Assembly: GCF_035083965.1 (NCBI RefSeq)
Contig: NC_089729.1
Location: forward strand, 11,271,464 to 11,335,463
DNA from: Branchiostoma lanceolatum
Taxonomy: Eukaryota > Chordata > Leptocardii > Amphioxiformes > Branchiostomatidae
Length of the DNA: 64,000 nucleotides
Direction: 5' to 3'
Shown here piece by piece: positions 12,401 to 23,459 of the stretch. The position numbers and the translations under genes were made by a program. A model generated the notes under the pieces. That model worked only from the letters and a program-made list of their open reading frames with translations, was not told the origin of the DNA and did not search any database. The first letter of the stretch is position 1. Each line of letters starts with the position of its first letter.

Positions 12401-15400
12401 AATTCTGAATAGTAAAAACAGACCATTGTTCAAAGACATTCCAGTTTACACCTCTCATAAATTGAATGTACTAGTACATGTACATTTTGAGTCCTCGAAT
12501 GGTGGAGAATTTTTAGTCAACCTGCTAGTCAAACTTTATAACTAATTCTAGAATAGGTGACATATCGAAATTTTGATGTGAAAATTTCAATGTCAATGAA
12601 CAAATATGTCAAACGGAAGCCCTTTCATATAAACCAGAACTAAAAATTATTTTATTCCGGGGCTCTACGACTGGATTCTAATTTTTGGCAGGCAAAAAAA
12701 TTTTGAGCTTGACTGTCCTTTTTGTCGAGCTCTAAATTCTCAATTATGAAATCTACAGGCATGTCAAATAATTGATATCACTAGCACATGTTAACTCACC
12801 TAGTTCATATTTATTTTCCTTGTTTACCAATTCAATATACATGATTTGCATTCAGTTTCCTTTCCGCTTATATATTATGTTCATGTATTTATTTGACAGG
12901 ATCCGTCATATTTATTTTACTTATAGTATGTTTTCCTGTTCTTCTCAAAATCATATTGTTTTTGTTCATGTGAAATGCAATAAAAGGTTTTAAAAAACCT
13001 CACCTAGTTCAGACCTGGGTACATTCATTGGAGCCATCTCTGTCCACACATCAAATATAGGGTCGTACTTCCACATGTCCTTACTGGCTGAACCATCAGG
13101 GAACTCTCCTCCAGCCATGTACAACGTGTTGTTACCTTTAGTGGAAAAAGGATTCTTTTGCATCATTATCTTTTTACAAACATAGTACGTGCTCTTTGAT
13201 ATCTATAGACTACAACCTATAATAGTGATTATAACGGTTTTGCAATCCACACAAGTTGCTACTTCAAAAGTCTCTTCCAATGTTGTTTATTTTTTATTGA
13301 CAGTCAATTTAATGAACATAAAAGCCTTCCTTTATTATCTTGAAGAAGTTTCAGACTAGGTGCACCTATTCCCAAAAATATATTTCAAGCCTTGCAATGG
13401 TTACTGCACAGATGTGTCGATTTACAAAATGTAAAATGAGAAATTTCTACAGTCAGTTTCTCATGCAAATCAACAAAATGGGTTTACATGTTGGTTGCAA
13501 AGAACCATATTAGTGGCCTAAAAGAAAATATCAACAGAAGCATATAACATTTGAATTGTACAGAATAAATGAAATTAACAGATTATGACTACCACCAACC
13601 TGAAACAACCAGTCCGTGCTTGCTGACTGCAAACGGCAGACAGGCCAGTGTGCGCCACTGCCCCATGGTTGGGTCGTAACTTTCCACGCTTCGCAGAACA
13701 ACTTTGTCATCCTCACCTCCAACCGCGATGATGACTTCAACTGTGCCTGTGGGAAGAAAGAAAATGCTGTCAAGGTCATCAACAGAGAGGATAACAGACG
13801 CACCCGGTGGAGTAAGGAGGCGGTCTGGATAAGGAAGACACGGTGATGAACCGAGACGAGGGGGGATACAAACTTAGCCATATTTGGGACAGTGTTCTCA
13901 CCGCAAAAGCGCCACCTACATCGGCTACTTATAGTGGTGAGAAGCAGTACTCCAGTCAGAAGCTCTGAAGAAGGTGTCTGATAGACATCGAAACGTTAGC
14001 AGGTGAGATTGGTGTATAAAGAATCTCCCATATCCTATTTGCTACCTGATGAAATTATTTTTGGAAATGCTGTGTCCTTATGTTGCAAGATATGAAAATC
14101 AAAACACCACTTACCATTGGCAACTCTAACTTTTGACTTAAGTTTTCAGAAACTGCTTAGTACTGCTTGATTTTCGATTCAAAAGTTTGATACTGTATGC
14201 ATAATAAAAACTCAAATTATGGATTTTTTTGCACAGGCCATTTCACTGATATAGCAGATGCATTGAGGAAAACTCAAAATGCCTATCTGATGAATTAAGG
14301 CCACAACAATTTAATCATTCTGTAGTTTCTCAAATTAAAATGGGATACTGATCATGAACTGGAAGAAACATGTTTAGACTAAAGTAAAGGAGAGTCTACA
14401 CTGTTTGTTGTACAAAGTGGTGTAGACTTCCCTTTATTTTAGTCCCAAAGCTATTGCCCATGGGAGTATATTCTCTGTTTCTTAGCCTCTTCCCTTAAGT
14501 TTTCTTCAAATGAATTGGCATATGTATATCTTTACCCGCAATAAAAGTACATTGAATGTGACATCCAAGTGCATATTGTTATTCTTTCCACCATTACATT
14601 ATCTGTCCATACCTGTGGATCTCCTGGGGCGTGTACGAGGGCTGAACATCTCCCCCCTACGGTCCTCCAGCAACTGGTAGTTCTTCGCTTCTTCTAACAG
14701 GCGCCTACATGGTGGTGACTGTTGGATCACACTGTGGCTGTCCACACAGTCTAACAGGTGATACGGACTTAACAGGGGCAGTCGTACCTGCTCCAGCACC
14801 TGTGGGGTGGGGGGGGGGGGTTACATAAAGGTGTCTGTTGGATCACTTTGCTTTTCCACATCACACAGTGTAACAGATGATTAATAAGTCTTCTTCAAAT
14901 TAAATCAGTATCAATAATTACTGTTTTAAATACATTTATCTTTTTAAGACAAATAGTTTTATGACATTTGGAGAAAATATTGTCAATCAACAAGTTGTGA
15001 ATGTTTATATATGCCTCTCTTAAACTAATGGGGGAGCTAACCAACTTTTCATTCACAGATGAACAAATAATCTATAATCCTGTATAGTGAGAGTAGTGCC
15101 CCTTCATGCAGACCCATGGGGTGTGATGCATGATGGGAATGATTCCTATGGCCTCAGGCTCTTGAGTCTCCTGTTTAACCTTCTCCCTGCTGCCTTACCC
15201 CATAACCGGTACAGATTCAGTGCCAAACCACTACCTTTGCAGGCTGAAGGTTAAACATACACAAACATGATTAATACAAACCTTATGAAAGTCGTGTCTT
15301 CTTGACCCGGTATCTGCGTTCAACCAGCGAACGACTGCGTCAAAGACGTCCTCTTCTTTCTCCACGTTCAGTTTGTCGTCCGAGATGAACTCCACGACCT

Positions 15401-16013
15401 TCCCCTGCGAAAGCGTGAGGAACTCCTCCTGTTGGCACACCTCGGGAAACGACGTCAAAACGTAACTCTTTGCTTTATCTTGAAGTTCGGAGCAGGCATG
15501 TGCCTCCGCAAAACAGTGAATCCCCAGACAGTTGCTCTCGTCCATGTGTTTCTCCATAAACGCACAGCACGCGTCCCGAACCGGCAGCACCTCGAGTAGG
15601 TTCGCCGCGGCCAACAGCGACTGCACGTTCATCTTCGTTATCACGATTTCCGACGTGTACGCGTAACCGAGTAGTAGTTCGATCATCGGGGCTTCCACAC
15701 CGTTGATCGTGACCTTCTCCTGGTGGCTTTCGGCAAGTTCGTTGGAAAACATGGCTTTGAAGTATGGGCTAAATGACGCGAGGACTGCACGGTGGCAGGG
15801 AAACTCAATACCGTCCACGCATAAGCTAACGTCGCAGAAGGACCCTGTTTGGCGTAGAGAGTTCAGACCCTCTAGGATCTGGATGGGGTGGTTGGATTCC
15901 TTGAAGACGTACTCGTCCGCCGTGTCGGTCTCGTTGGAAACACCGCTGTCGTTCAGGTCGGTACTGCTGAAGGACTGCTCGCTCTCAAACCGCGGTCGCA
16001 GCAAAGACGCCAT
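9471..16013 (-). CDS. KLHL24-like: Kelch-like protein, KLHL24/KLHL35/KLHL6 type (BTB-BACK-Kelch), complete
   Basis: Eight coding exons: 16013-15282, 14799-14613, 13746-13600, 13135-13004, 12152-11976, 11508-11362, 10344-10179, 9642-9471. All borders are GT-AG, phases agree, total 619 codons. Residues about 47-160 are a BTB domain (FCDVSLCVDGIEFPCHRAVL), about 165-265 a BACK domain. Then comes MFSPRTRPRRSTG, nearly identical to the linker of vertebrate KLHL24 as I remember it. Six Kelch blades follow, each with a Gly-Gly (IIAVGGED, YMAGGEF, YAVGGWEG, YVTGGAV, YVIGGWH, YVCGGEE). Proteins of this class are substrate adaptors for Cullin-3 ubiquitin ligases; human KLHL24 acts on intermediate filaments and kainate receptors, which cannot be assumed here. 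The ATG at 16013 is in a strong context (GCCATGG). The last blade is followed by a short Ala/Pro-rich tail ending SRPL. Confidence 0.93.
10850..11035 (+). pseudogene. 3' coding end of a non-LTR retrotransposon (RTE-like)
   Basis: In the plus-strand frame one reads LQGTVPGGQKRGRQRKRWED, then a stop, then EWTGLSISEPVRAAEDR. This Arg/Lys-rich R-GRQ-(R/K)-W-DNI-EWTG pattern is the usual C-terminal end of RTE-like reverse transcriptases in animal genomes. It lies in an intron of the KLHL24-like gene, in antisense. Confidence 0.6.
11059..11199. repeat. GC-rich fold-back element with 22-bp inverted arms
   Basis: Left arm 11059-11080 (GAATACAACACGGTGTATTC..) is the exact reverse complement of right arm 11178-11199. 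The arms themselves are nearly palindromic around CACGGTG. The loop is GC-rich, unlike the AT-rich intron around it. Confidence 0.75.
13765..14010 (+). mobile_element. Penelope-like element, 5'-truncated 3' end, family B
   Basis: Starts with KVINREDNRRTRWSKEAVWI, the characteristic C-terminal end of the GIY-YIG endonuclease region of Penelope-like elements, ends with a stop, and continues into a non-coding tail with a hammerhead motif. The tail (GAGGGGGGATACA..., AGCAGTACTCCAGTCA...) is closely similar to the minus-strand copy at 50845-51200. It is inserted within about 20 bp of a KLHL24-like splice acceptor. Confidence 0.75.
13965..13997 (+). ncRNA. Minimal hammerhead ribozyme motif, full core
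   Basis: Core CTGAAGA, stem II GTGTCT/AGACAT with loop GAT, then GAAACGTT. Flanking GCT and AGC can form stem I. The four-base ACGT after GAA is the minimal palindromic stem III seen in metazoan Penelope hammerheads, which are thought to act as dimers. Cleavage would follow the last T. Confidence 0.6.
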
Positions 16014-16048
16014 GGCTCAGCTGTGAGGTCATCAGTGAGACGGAATAC

Positions 16049-16830
16049 CCTGTACATACACAGTACAGTAGTGAGCATACATTAAGAATTTTGTGATTAT
16101 TCTTTAATACTGTAATTAGTGTAAATGCAGAAATGTTCGGGGGGGGGGAATAAATTTTGCAATAGGGAGAAATTGGAATGTTTGCAGTGGTTTTGAGTTC
16201 ACGTTTGAAACAATAGTCACAGCTATAGCTTATCAAAGTTAACTATTATATTCTATGCCATGTTAAACGTTATAATATATATTCGAGTTAAACCAGAAAA
16301 CTGACAAAGAGGCCTCTTCATTCATGTTAAAATTATGTGAAAGGCCTGGGACGCAATTTTCAAAATGTACAGCTACACATTTTTGTTTTGCCAGAAAATA
16401 TGTACATATGGCTGAATCAGTAACTGGTTTGGTTTGTCAAAGCAAGTTGGTCAAAGCGATTCTCCTCTATAAGGCCTCCTCCAAAATATGTAGCTCACAT
16501 GCAGTAATCATTAAGTTCACGTCAATAAAGACCACTCCAATAAAACAATACAGCTTTTTAGTACGTACCTAGCTTGACAGGAAGACTTCAAGTGCCGAAT
16601 TTGTAGAGAAATCAACGCTTGAAATTTTGTTTTCCACAAACTTTGCAGCACCGACGGCCATCTTGAGTTATTCCCATAGTGCAGTGCGGCTGACCGGAAT
16701 GTTGATAGTGCAGTTCCGATGTTTATCGTAAGATGGCACACTTGTACGGAGCAAATATGCGCCAGCGCTATGCACGATGTGTGTTTGGAAAACATGAAAA
16801 CATGAGGTATGCGTGGATTCAAACAAGATG
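16049..16830 (-). promoter_or_regulatory. Probable 5' untranslated exon and promoter area of the KLHL24-like gene
   Basis: On the minus strand a strong donor AG|GTACGTAC ends a sequence at 16569, and an acceptor TGTACAG lies at 16050, just upstream of the coding start. This fits a non-coding first exon upstream of 16569. The transcription start is not resolved. Confidence 0.5.
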
Positions 16831-17029
16831 GGAGCAGATGTAATCCATATTTAAGATTTACGTGCTGTAGCCCTGGTGTCGCTAATCAAGATGATATGAC
16901 ATTTTATTTGCTTTGTTGCATAGTTTGTAACTTTGAAAATAAAGTACATCACAAGAGTGACATTCGGAGGTACAACGTTAGCTAATGTCTCATGTTGTGT
17001 AGGGTGGCTAAGCAAGGGCTCGCCTCACT

Positions 17030-17283
17030 TTGATGTCATGCGCTTTTGAAGCAATCCATCCACCCAAGTATCTGAAGTCCTTGACAATCTCAAGCTGTGT
17101 GCCATCAACAGAGGCTACTTTCTCGTCGGTTGAGTTGCAACTTGCAAGCCATGACTTTGGTCTTTTTCGCGTTTAGATGTAGGCCGATCCTCCCACAGTG
17201 TCGTTCCACCTCTGCAAGGAGGATACGAGCTCTTTCTGTTGTGTTGGAGATGTCGTCCGCAAAGTCAAAATCTGTCACCGTTC
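17030..17283 (-). pseudogene. Non-LTR reverse transcriptase fragment with FADD motif
   Basis: The minus strand reads VTDFDFADDI, then LLAEVERHCGRIGLHLNAKK and TKVMACK. After a frameshift comes VDGTQLEIVKDFRYLGGW. FADD is the catalytic YXDD-like box of a reverse transcriptase, and GLHLNAKKTKVM is typical of RTE/L1-like elements. Only the palm segment remains. Confidence 0.7.
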
Positions 17284-17329
17284 TTTCTGAGACTCGACGA
17301 GCCTAGAGGAGGGGGGCCGGGGGGCTGCA

Positions 17330-17545
17330 TGCCCTTATACGTAGAGCGTAATGAGCCGTTTAAATTTTACGTAGAGCGTTGCCGTCTTGCCGACCACTCC
17401 AATTCAACGAAGAGTGTAATCTGCGTATTTTGCGTTGAACGTTATTGAGCACTTTAATTCTACGTAATGCGTAGTAGCTACCCGGAATCAGTAGCTATAG
17501 CGTAAAACGTACTTGATGAATTGTGCGTAAAGCGTTGTCAAACTT
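17330..17545 (+). repeat. Degenerate tandem motif, TACGTAGAGCGT
   Basis: About seven imperfect copies of ACGTAGAGCGT-like words at irregular spacing of 25-45 bp (TACGTAGAGCGTAATGAGCC, TTTTACGTAGAGCGTTGCCG, TACGTAATGCGTAG, GCGTAAAACGT, GCGTAAAGCGT). CpG-rich relative to its surroundings. Confidence 0.45.
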
Positions 17546-18009
17546 TTCTAACCTTGCTCTAATTCACAAACGGGTGCGCAGTCTGTTTTGTTTTGCTCCC
17601 CCCCTTTATACAATAAAAGTAGTTGTCTTGCTTTATACATAAATGTAGTTGTCTTGCTGACTGGAGGGACCGCATTCTTTCCCCTCCACTATTAATCCTG
17701 ATCAAAGATCAGAACGCTACTGAAACATCCTGAGGTCCGCCGGCCGTGTCGCCAACTGCTGTTCCTCTTCAACAGGAAAGAAGTAGGTTCTGAGATTTTT
17801 TGTTGTTCTTTCATTAATCGACGATGGACAGGATGAAAAGTTTTTCAACGGTTTGATGCGGAAGAATTGTTGTCTATTCTCGATTCCGTAAGTTGCTAAA
17901 AAGGTTGAATAATTTGACAAGGGTTGGACAGATTTGTCATTTGTAACCAAAGCTGTAGAGTCAATTCCATGTCACCGAGAGGGTTTTCAGGTAATATTGC
18001 TAGTGAGTT

Positions 18010-18655
18010 CAAACAATTTTAGATAAAAGACTATTCCAGTCAAAATAGTTCTAAATTGTTCCAACAATCAAGAATGAAAGTTTGAACATGTTTGAACTAA
18101 TTTATATATGTTGGAACTATTTGAAAAGTAATTGCACAAATATCTCTTTATTTAGAACAATTTTCAAACATCCATGTAATTGTTTCACTTTTCGAACATG
18201 TTGGAACAACTTGCATCATTTTTCAAATGGTAGATTCGGGTTATTGCCCCCATAAAAGTGGGTGCTAATCACAATCTATTGTCTGCCTCTGTATATTTTT
18301 AGATTTCACGTCTGGACTTTTGTCTTGAGGTGTCTATGCATGGCACCCAGGCCTAATCCCCTATACTGTAGTACTTTGAAGGGATGTGTGAATTGCCCTG
18401 TTCCCATCCCACTGACCCAGTTATACCATGTTGTTATAATGTTGGCACATGTAGGAACAAGTGATCAACCTATTTTCCAACAGTTTCGAAAATAATACAA
18501 ATAACATGTGCAATGTTAGAAATTTGTCTAACATGTTGGAACACAGCAGAAACTATTTAGAACATCAAATGAATGTTGGAAATTGTTCTAAACAGTCACT
18601 TATCTTCCTTAGATTGTTACAAAGGTTTTGCAAATGTTAGAACAAGAGGCAACAA
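18010..18655. repeat. Cluster of GTTGGAAC / GTTCTAA words
   Basis: Two blocks (about 18010-18235 and 18470-18655) are dense in ATGTTGGAAC, GTTCCAAC, TTCTAAA and their complements, with a plain stretch of about 230 bp between them. It looks like a degenerate tandem or fold-back repeat. Confidence 0.4.
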
Positions 18656-18936
18656 ACACCCTGATGATTGATGAATGGTTTATTATTATTGCACAACTTT
18701 TTACAGACAACAAACAACAGCATCGCAGGTTTCCGTAGTTACCTGAATTGCGCTGGTGTTACAGTGTTTAAAATCGCAATTATAGTCAACTGAGGTCATT
18801 CCCTTTAAAATACATTTACATATAAATCACGATCCCAATAAAATATTGATGTACAATCACAGCCAAGAATCTACCATAGATGCTTGTTACATTACATTAA
18901 ACACAAAATGTCCACTATCACAAGGAACTGGTAGAG

Positions 18937-19811
18937 TCAAAAATTGTTCAGAAGCATGGCCATGTAGGGCATCGGGCTTTTCTTAAAGCGCTCTGTTCTT
19001 GTTCTGAAGGAGTCAAGCTGGTTGCTAGACCGTGTTTTTCGCCCGCTAATGTCACCCCTCCGAGGAGGGAACCAATGACGGTACTCGTGCGATTGGAGGA
19101 GTTTTCTGGCAAAAGCCAAGCACAGGTGGTCTCTCCGTAGCTCCAAAGTCTCAAGGCCAAGTAGAAGACAGGCATCTGCATATTGTGTGTAGTTTTTACC
19201 GAGGATGGTTCTCAAAGCGGCACGCGTTTGGATTTTCTCCAGCTGGTTACGTTGTGCTTGAGTGAGGCCCGGATGCCACGCTGGTACGGCATACTCGCAC
19301 ACCGGTCGGACGTAACTTGTGTAGATGGTGACTAAATCTTCTGTGGGCAGTCGGAATGCTTTCAATTTTCTAAGCAGAAACAGTCTCATGCCACCTTTCT
19401 TTACCATGTGGTCAACATGGGCGTTCCATCGCAGGTCTGCTTGCATGTACAGTCCCAACAACTTGGCCACTTTGACCTCCTGTAGGGGGTGAATATCTAT
19501 CTTGACTGTTGGTAAAGGTGGGACAGTTCTTGAGAAGTGTGGGTGCACCACCTTGCACTTTTTCGGATGGAGCTTCATTTTGTGAGTCGCAGACCAATTA
19601 TTCAGCTCATCTAGATCGTGTTGAATCGTAGAAGGTGCGTTTCTATGACGACTCTCGATCATATTCAGATCGTCGACGAACTTCCAACGGTTTGCCATCG
19701 CATTCTCAGCGGCGCACATTACCCTCTCGGTAATGTGGAATTGACTCTGCACATACTCTACTACAATGGCTCTCCACATCCTCTGATGAAATATTCCCCC
19801 CTTTTTTGACA
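18937..19811 (-). pseudogene. Non-LTR retrotransposon reverse transcriptase, 5'-truncated (CR1/Jockey-like)
   Basis: An open frame of about 290 codons has no convincing start. From about residue 39 it reads MANRWKFVDDLNMIES, where FVDD is the reverse transcriptase catalytic box. Then come LDELNNWSATHKMKLHPKKC and KVAKLLGLYMQADLRWNAHV, the thumb-side motif LG(L/V)...DLRWN.HV found in Jockey/CR1-type elements. After VRPVCEYAVPAWHPGLT the typical basic C-terminal end follows. The N-terminal 38 residues do not fit a reverse transcriptase, so the junction is the truncation point. Confidence 0.8.
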
Positions 19812-19903
19812 ACTACTACCATTTTCAGTGCTGGTGTGCTACGCTGAATGGTGGTTATCCAGCGTGACCCATTTAAATTCAGATTCTGCTTCAAATGTTT
19901 CAA

Positions 19904-21134
19904 TTTTTTCTAGCTACGTTGTTTTCTCCAGAAGCAGGACATTTCATAAGTAGAAGGACAGCCCCCACAGGAGGCCAGACATGTACGCCAAGGATCTTGA
20001 AAGAAATTAATGAAACGGTATCATGTTTTCTATCTATCTATCTATCGGCCATCAGCCGGGACTAAACAAGTTATATTTTAGTCACTATCTATAAAGGTTA
20101 CCCTTGACCAATCAATTCCCACGTTTTAAAACGAAAGATGTTTATCTTGGTGGTACATTTAATCTGAAAATGGAGAAATTTAGGTTGTATTCATCCATAT
20201 GGGACATAAAAGTAGCTCCAGCTATCATTACCTCCGGTTACCATATACGGATGCCCACATATCAGCTTGATTTGCCTGCGGCATTGGACGATCATTCATG
20301 ATAGATTGACATTTTATTCACTGTTCAGCAACCAATACATTCCAGCCATTAACTCAACTACATATATTAACATTAACACATGCAATCTTTTAAAACGTTT
20401 ACAGTTACACTCAGACTAAGCTAACAATACCAAGAAAAAAGGTAAAAACGCACGAAGTGTCTGAATGAAGATTTACAAAATAATTCAGATACATATAACA
20501 TTATTTAGAAACATGTACGAAACGCTAACAAATATATTAGGTTAACAGCTACATGCATTGTTTGTTTCGAATTCTACATGGATTTCAAATGTTGTTGTCT
20601 ACAATTCTGTCTAACTGCTGCTCTGAAGAGGCAGAAAGTCATCATTTTCATCGAACTGAGGTAGTCAGGCTGAATTGTCCAGTGGCGCAGTAGTGTCGGA
20701 CTGAAACCTAGCCGCATTATCCGTATGACTCGTAGCTCCTATTAAAAGGTTGCTTTGCTGCATCCAGAGAGACACGCCGTTGTAGTGTCCACATTCTTCA
20801 TGTTCTTTATCCTACAAAAAGTGCGGGGCGAAGCAATACTCAAAAGTCATTTACAAGGAAGTCACAACGGTAGCTTCCTGTCCCGATGTTCTGTGTTCAA
20901 ACGCCTGGCATCAGTCTTGTCGTAGGATAGAAAAGAAGCTCAAAATGATTCCAGGCACCGTCACATAACCCACGCTAGTATCCAGACACAGGGATGGCAG
21001 CAACACATATCCGCACACAACGACACGGGCTCCTGAAATACAAACTGAAAGATTTGAAAATGGTGACAGGAACGGTGATTGGCCCCTGCTTTTTAAACCG
21101 CGTGCTAGCCAGAGATACTATTGGCTGTGCCTTT
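19904..21134. other. Intergenic
   Basis: A short TATC run lies at 20032-20045 (CTATCTATCTATC). No supported gene in the rest. Confidence 0.4.
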
Positions 21135-22346
21135 TTATCTTCGCCGAGTACTTGTACTCGGAGAAGATTATGTTTCCGGTTGAAAAATCTGTTGGGTGGG
21201 TCTGAATGTATGTCAGGAGCATAACTCAAGAAAGCTTCAATGAATCTTTATGATTTTTGGTAGGTGTGTAGTGGTTGTGCAAAGGAAGGTCAAGTTCGAA
21301 AATGGTTTACCTTGCGTTTTTCAACAGTACTGCAGCGGACTTTGCATTTTTTTGTGTTTGTATGTAGGCAAAAAAAGTGACGGAAACGTTGATGGATCTT
21401 CATGATTTTTTGCAGGTGTGTAGATGTTGTGGAAATGGGGGTCAAGTTCAAAAATGGTTCCCCTGGTGTTTTCCGTCGGTACTGCAGCGGGCTTTGTGTG
21501 GATGTGTATTTGTATGTCGCCAGCATAACTCGAGAAGCTGTTGATGGATCCGTATGATATTTAGTGGATGGGTAGGGTTTACAAAAAGGAAGGTCAGGTT
21601 CGATAATGGGCCTTCTAGCGGGTACCTAAGGTACTGCAGCGGAGCTTCAAAATTTAGGGGCATATTTTCTGAAAGTGCTATGGTCATGATTTTTATGTGG
21701 TAGATAGTTCATGCCACAGAAAGTAAGTTCTGTAAATTTGGCCCCCCTAGCGGCTTGTTAAGAGCTGCAGTGGGTGTTTTTGTTTTGACATTCGGGCATG
21801 AATAACTTGAGAAGGGGTCGACAGATCGTCGTGATGTTTGGTATGTAGGGAGCTCAGATGGTGCCTTACATAATCAATGACTGATTATGCAAATCAGGAG
21901 CTAATTTGCATAATTAGTTAGGAAAGTTTGTTAACCCACTGCATTGCATTATGGGACATGGGACAGTGTATTAAAGGTCATGTAAACAGATGGCCTTGCA
22001 TAAACGTACATGTAGGTCAAATAAATAAACTATTCTCCAAGCAGAGGTGTGGGTCCTGCTGGTTTTTAACGCGTTCAGTTTAGGCATTTTTGTGCAACAC
22101 GGTTGGCGACATAACGAAAAGGGGACAAAATGGAAAGCCTGACAAAAACACCTAAAAACACGTCAAAAACCAGCCAGACCGACTCCTCTGCTTGGAGAGT
22201 ACACTCATTCGCCCCATCATAACTTCCAAATAGTATGGTGCATGATCAAATTTGCAGGGGGTGATAGGCATGTAAATATTAATCACTCTCCATAATAAGC
22301 CTTGATTATTTGGCGAAGATAATGTGTTCGTGGAACTGTAGTTTTA
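21135..22346 (+). mobile_element. Modular repeat element, copy 1 (about 1.2 kb)
   Basis: Begins TTATCTTCGCC followed by a hairpin (CGAGTAC TT GTACTCG) and ends GGCGAAGATAATGTG..GGAACTGTAGTTTT. The outer TTATCTTCGCC and GGCGAAGATAA form an 11-bp inverted repeat. The interior has about five degenerate units of roughly 140 bp, each with a variant of AACTCAAGAA, GATGGATCC.TATGAT, AAGGTCAAGTTCG and GTACTGCAGCGG. It is non-coding. A second full copy in the same orientation is at 45252-46620. Confidence 0.75.
22031..22201. mobile_element. Fold-back element nested in the modular repeat
   Basis: Left end TATTCTCCAAGCAGAG and right end CTCTGCTTGGAGAGTA are inverted repeats. The interior has ACACGTCAAAAACCAGCC. 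Other copies lie at 39086-39235 (complete), 46142, 44090, 25035 and 7868 (partial). Confidence 0.7.
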
Positions 22347-22572
22347 CTAGAATTTGCATTGACACAGACACAATTACCTGTGAAACACCTTGTATCATAA
22401 TGTCTATTGCATAAATTCATTTTTGAACAGCCTGATTACTAGTTTTTCTCAGTCAAAAAATACCTGCCAAGGATGGCGAAAAAATTAGAATACATCGAGT
22501 CAAATATATAACGTGTTCCAATACAACATTTACTAAAAGGCGATGGACGCCATTCAGTGCATGGTGAACATG

Positions 22573-22573
<1 letters not shown>

Positions 22574-22669
<96 letters not shown>

Positions 22670-22670
22670 G
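22574..22670 (+). repeat. (TG)n microsatellite
   Basis: Nearly pure TG/GT dinucleotide tract with a single TGCG interruption. Confidence 0.98.
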
Positions 22671-23459
22671 TACGGAGACACGGACCTATTTCGATAATAA
22701 TTCGTGTGTGACGTAGTTAATATTTCTATTAATCAAAGTGATAAACATAGCGGTCTAGATTCATGTGACTTGAACGAACATCACAGTCGGTACTGAAAAT
22801 GCATACAGACAGATAAGATTTACATAGTGTACGTTTAGTTTTTTGTCACCCTTGTCATAGAAACAAAACCCCAGGCGGCACAATACACATCAAATTGGTG
22901 TTTGTTTTTACAACGGGCAAATGACTATTTCACAAAAGCACAGATTCATATCAACTCGTAGATCATAGACACAAATACAGAAGATCGTGAATAGTCGATG
23001 ATAAACTAACTACGCCGGTTATAGGGAGAATATTTGCTTACAAGTTGAACCCTCTCTCCGTAGGCGACTCCCTTAGCATACTATTCACCCTATTTGGCTA
23101 ATTTCTACTATTATCCCCAGTCATCCACGGGGCCTTGTAGAGGCTATGGCGATGACGTACGGTCCAGGTTTGGGGACAAGGTTTCGAATCCAAATCACAA
23201 GTATTTTATATACCTATGGAGCAGTGATGTGAAACAGGAACTGTTGGCTTTGTTTACAACTTGACTCAGGCTTTAGCTTAAACAAATGTGAGTCAAAATT
23301 GCACCAAGAGACGCCTCAATGTTTGCAATGAAAACACAAAGCAGGCAATGCTGGAGTTCTCCTTAACCAACGACTCCAACTCATACGACAATGTTTATAA
23401 GAGTGAAATAATAGCATTTTTTTTCAATACAACACACAATTTGCGTTGATGACAGTTAG

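Noticed and set aside
22439-22681. Frame of His-Thr repeats
   Set aside because: Translation of the TG microsatellite.
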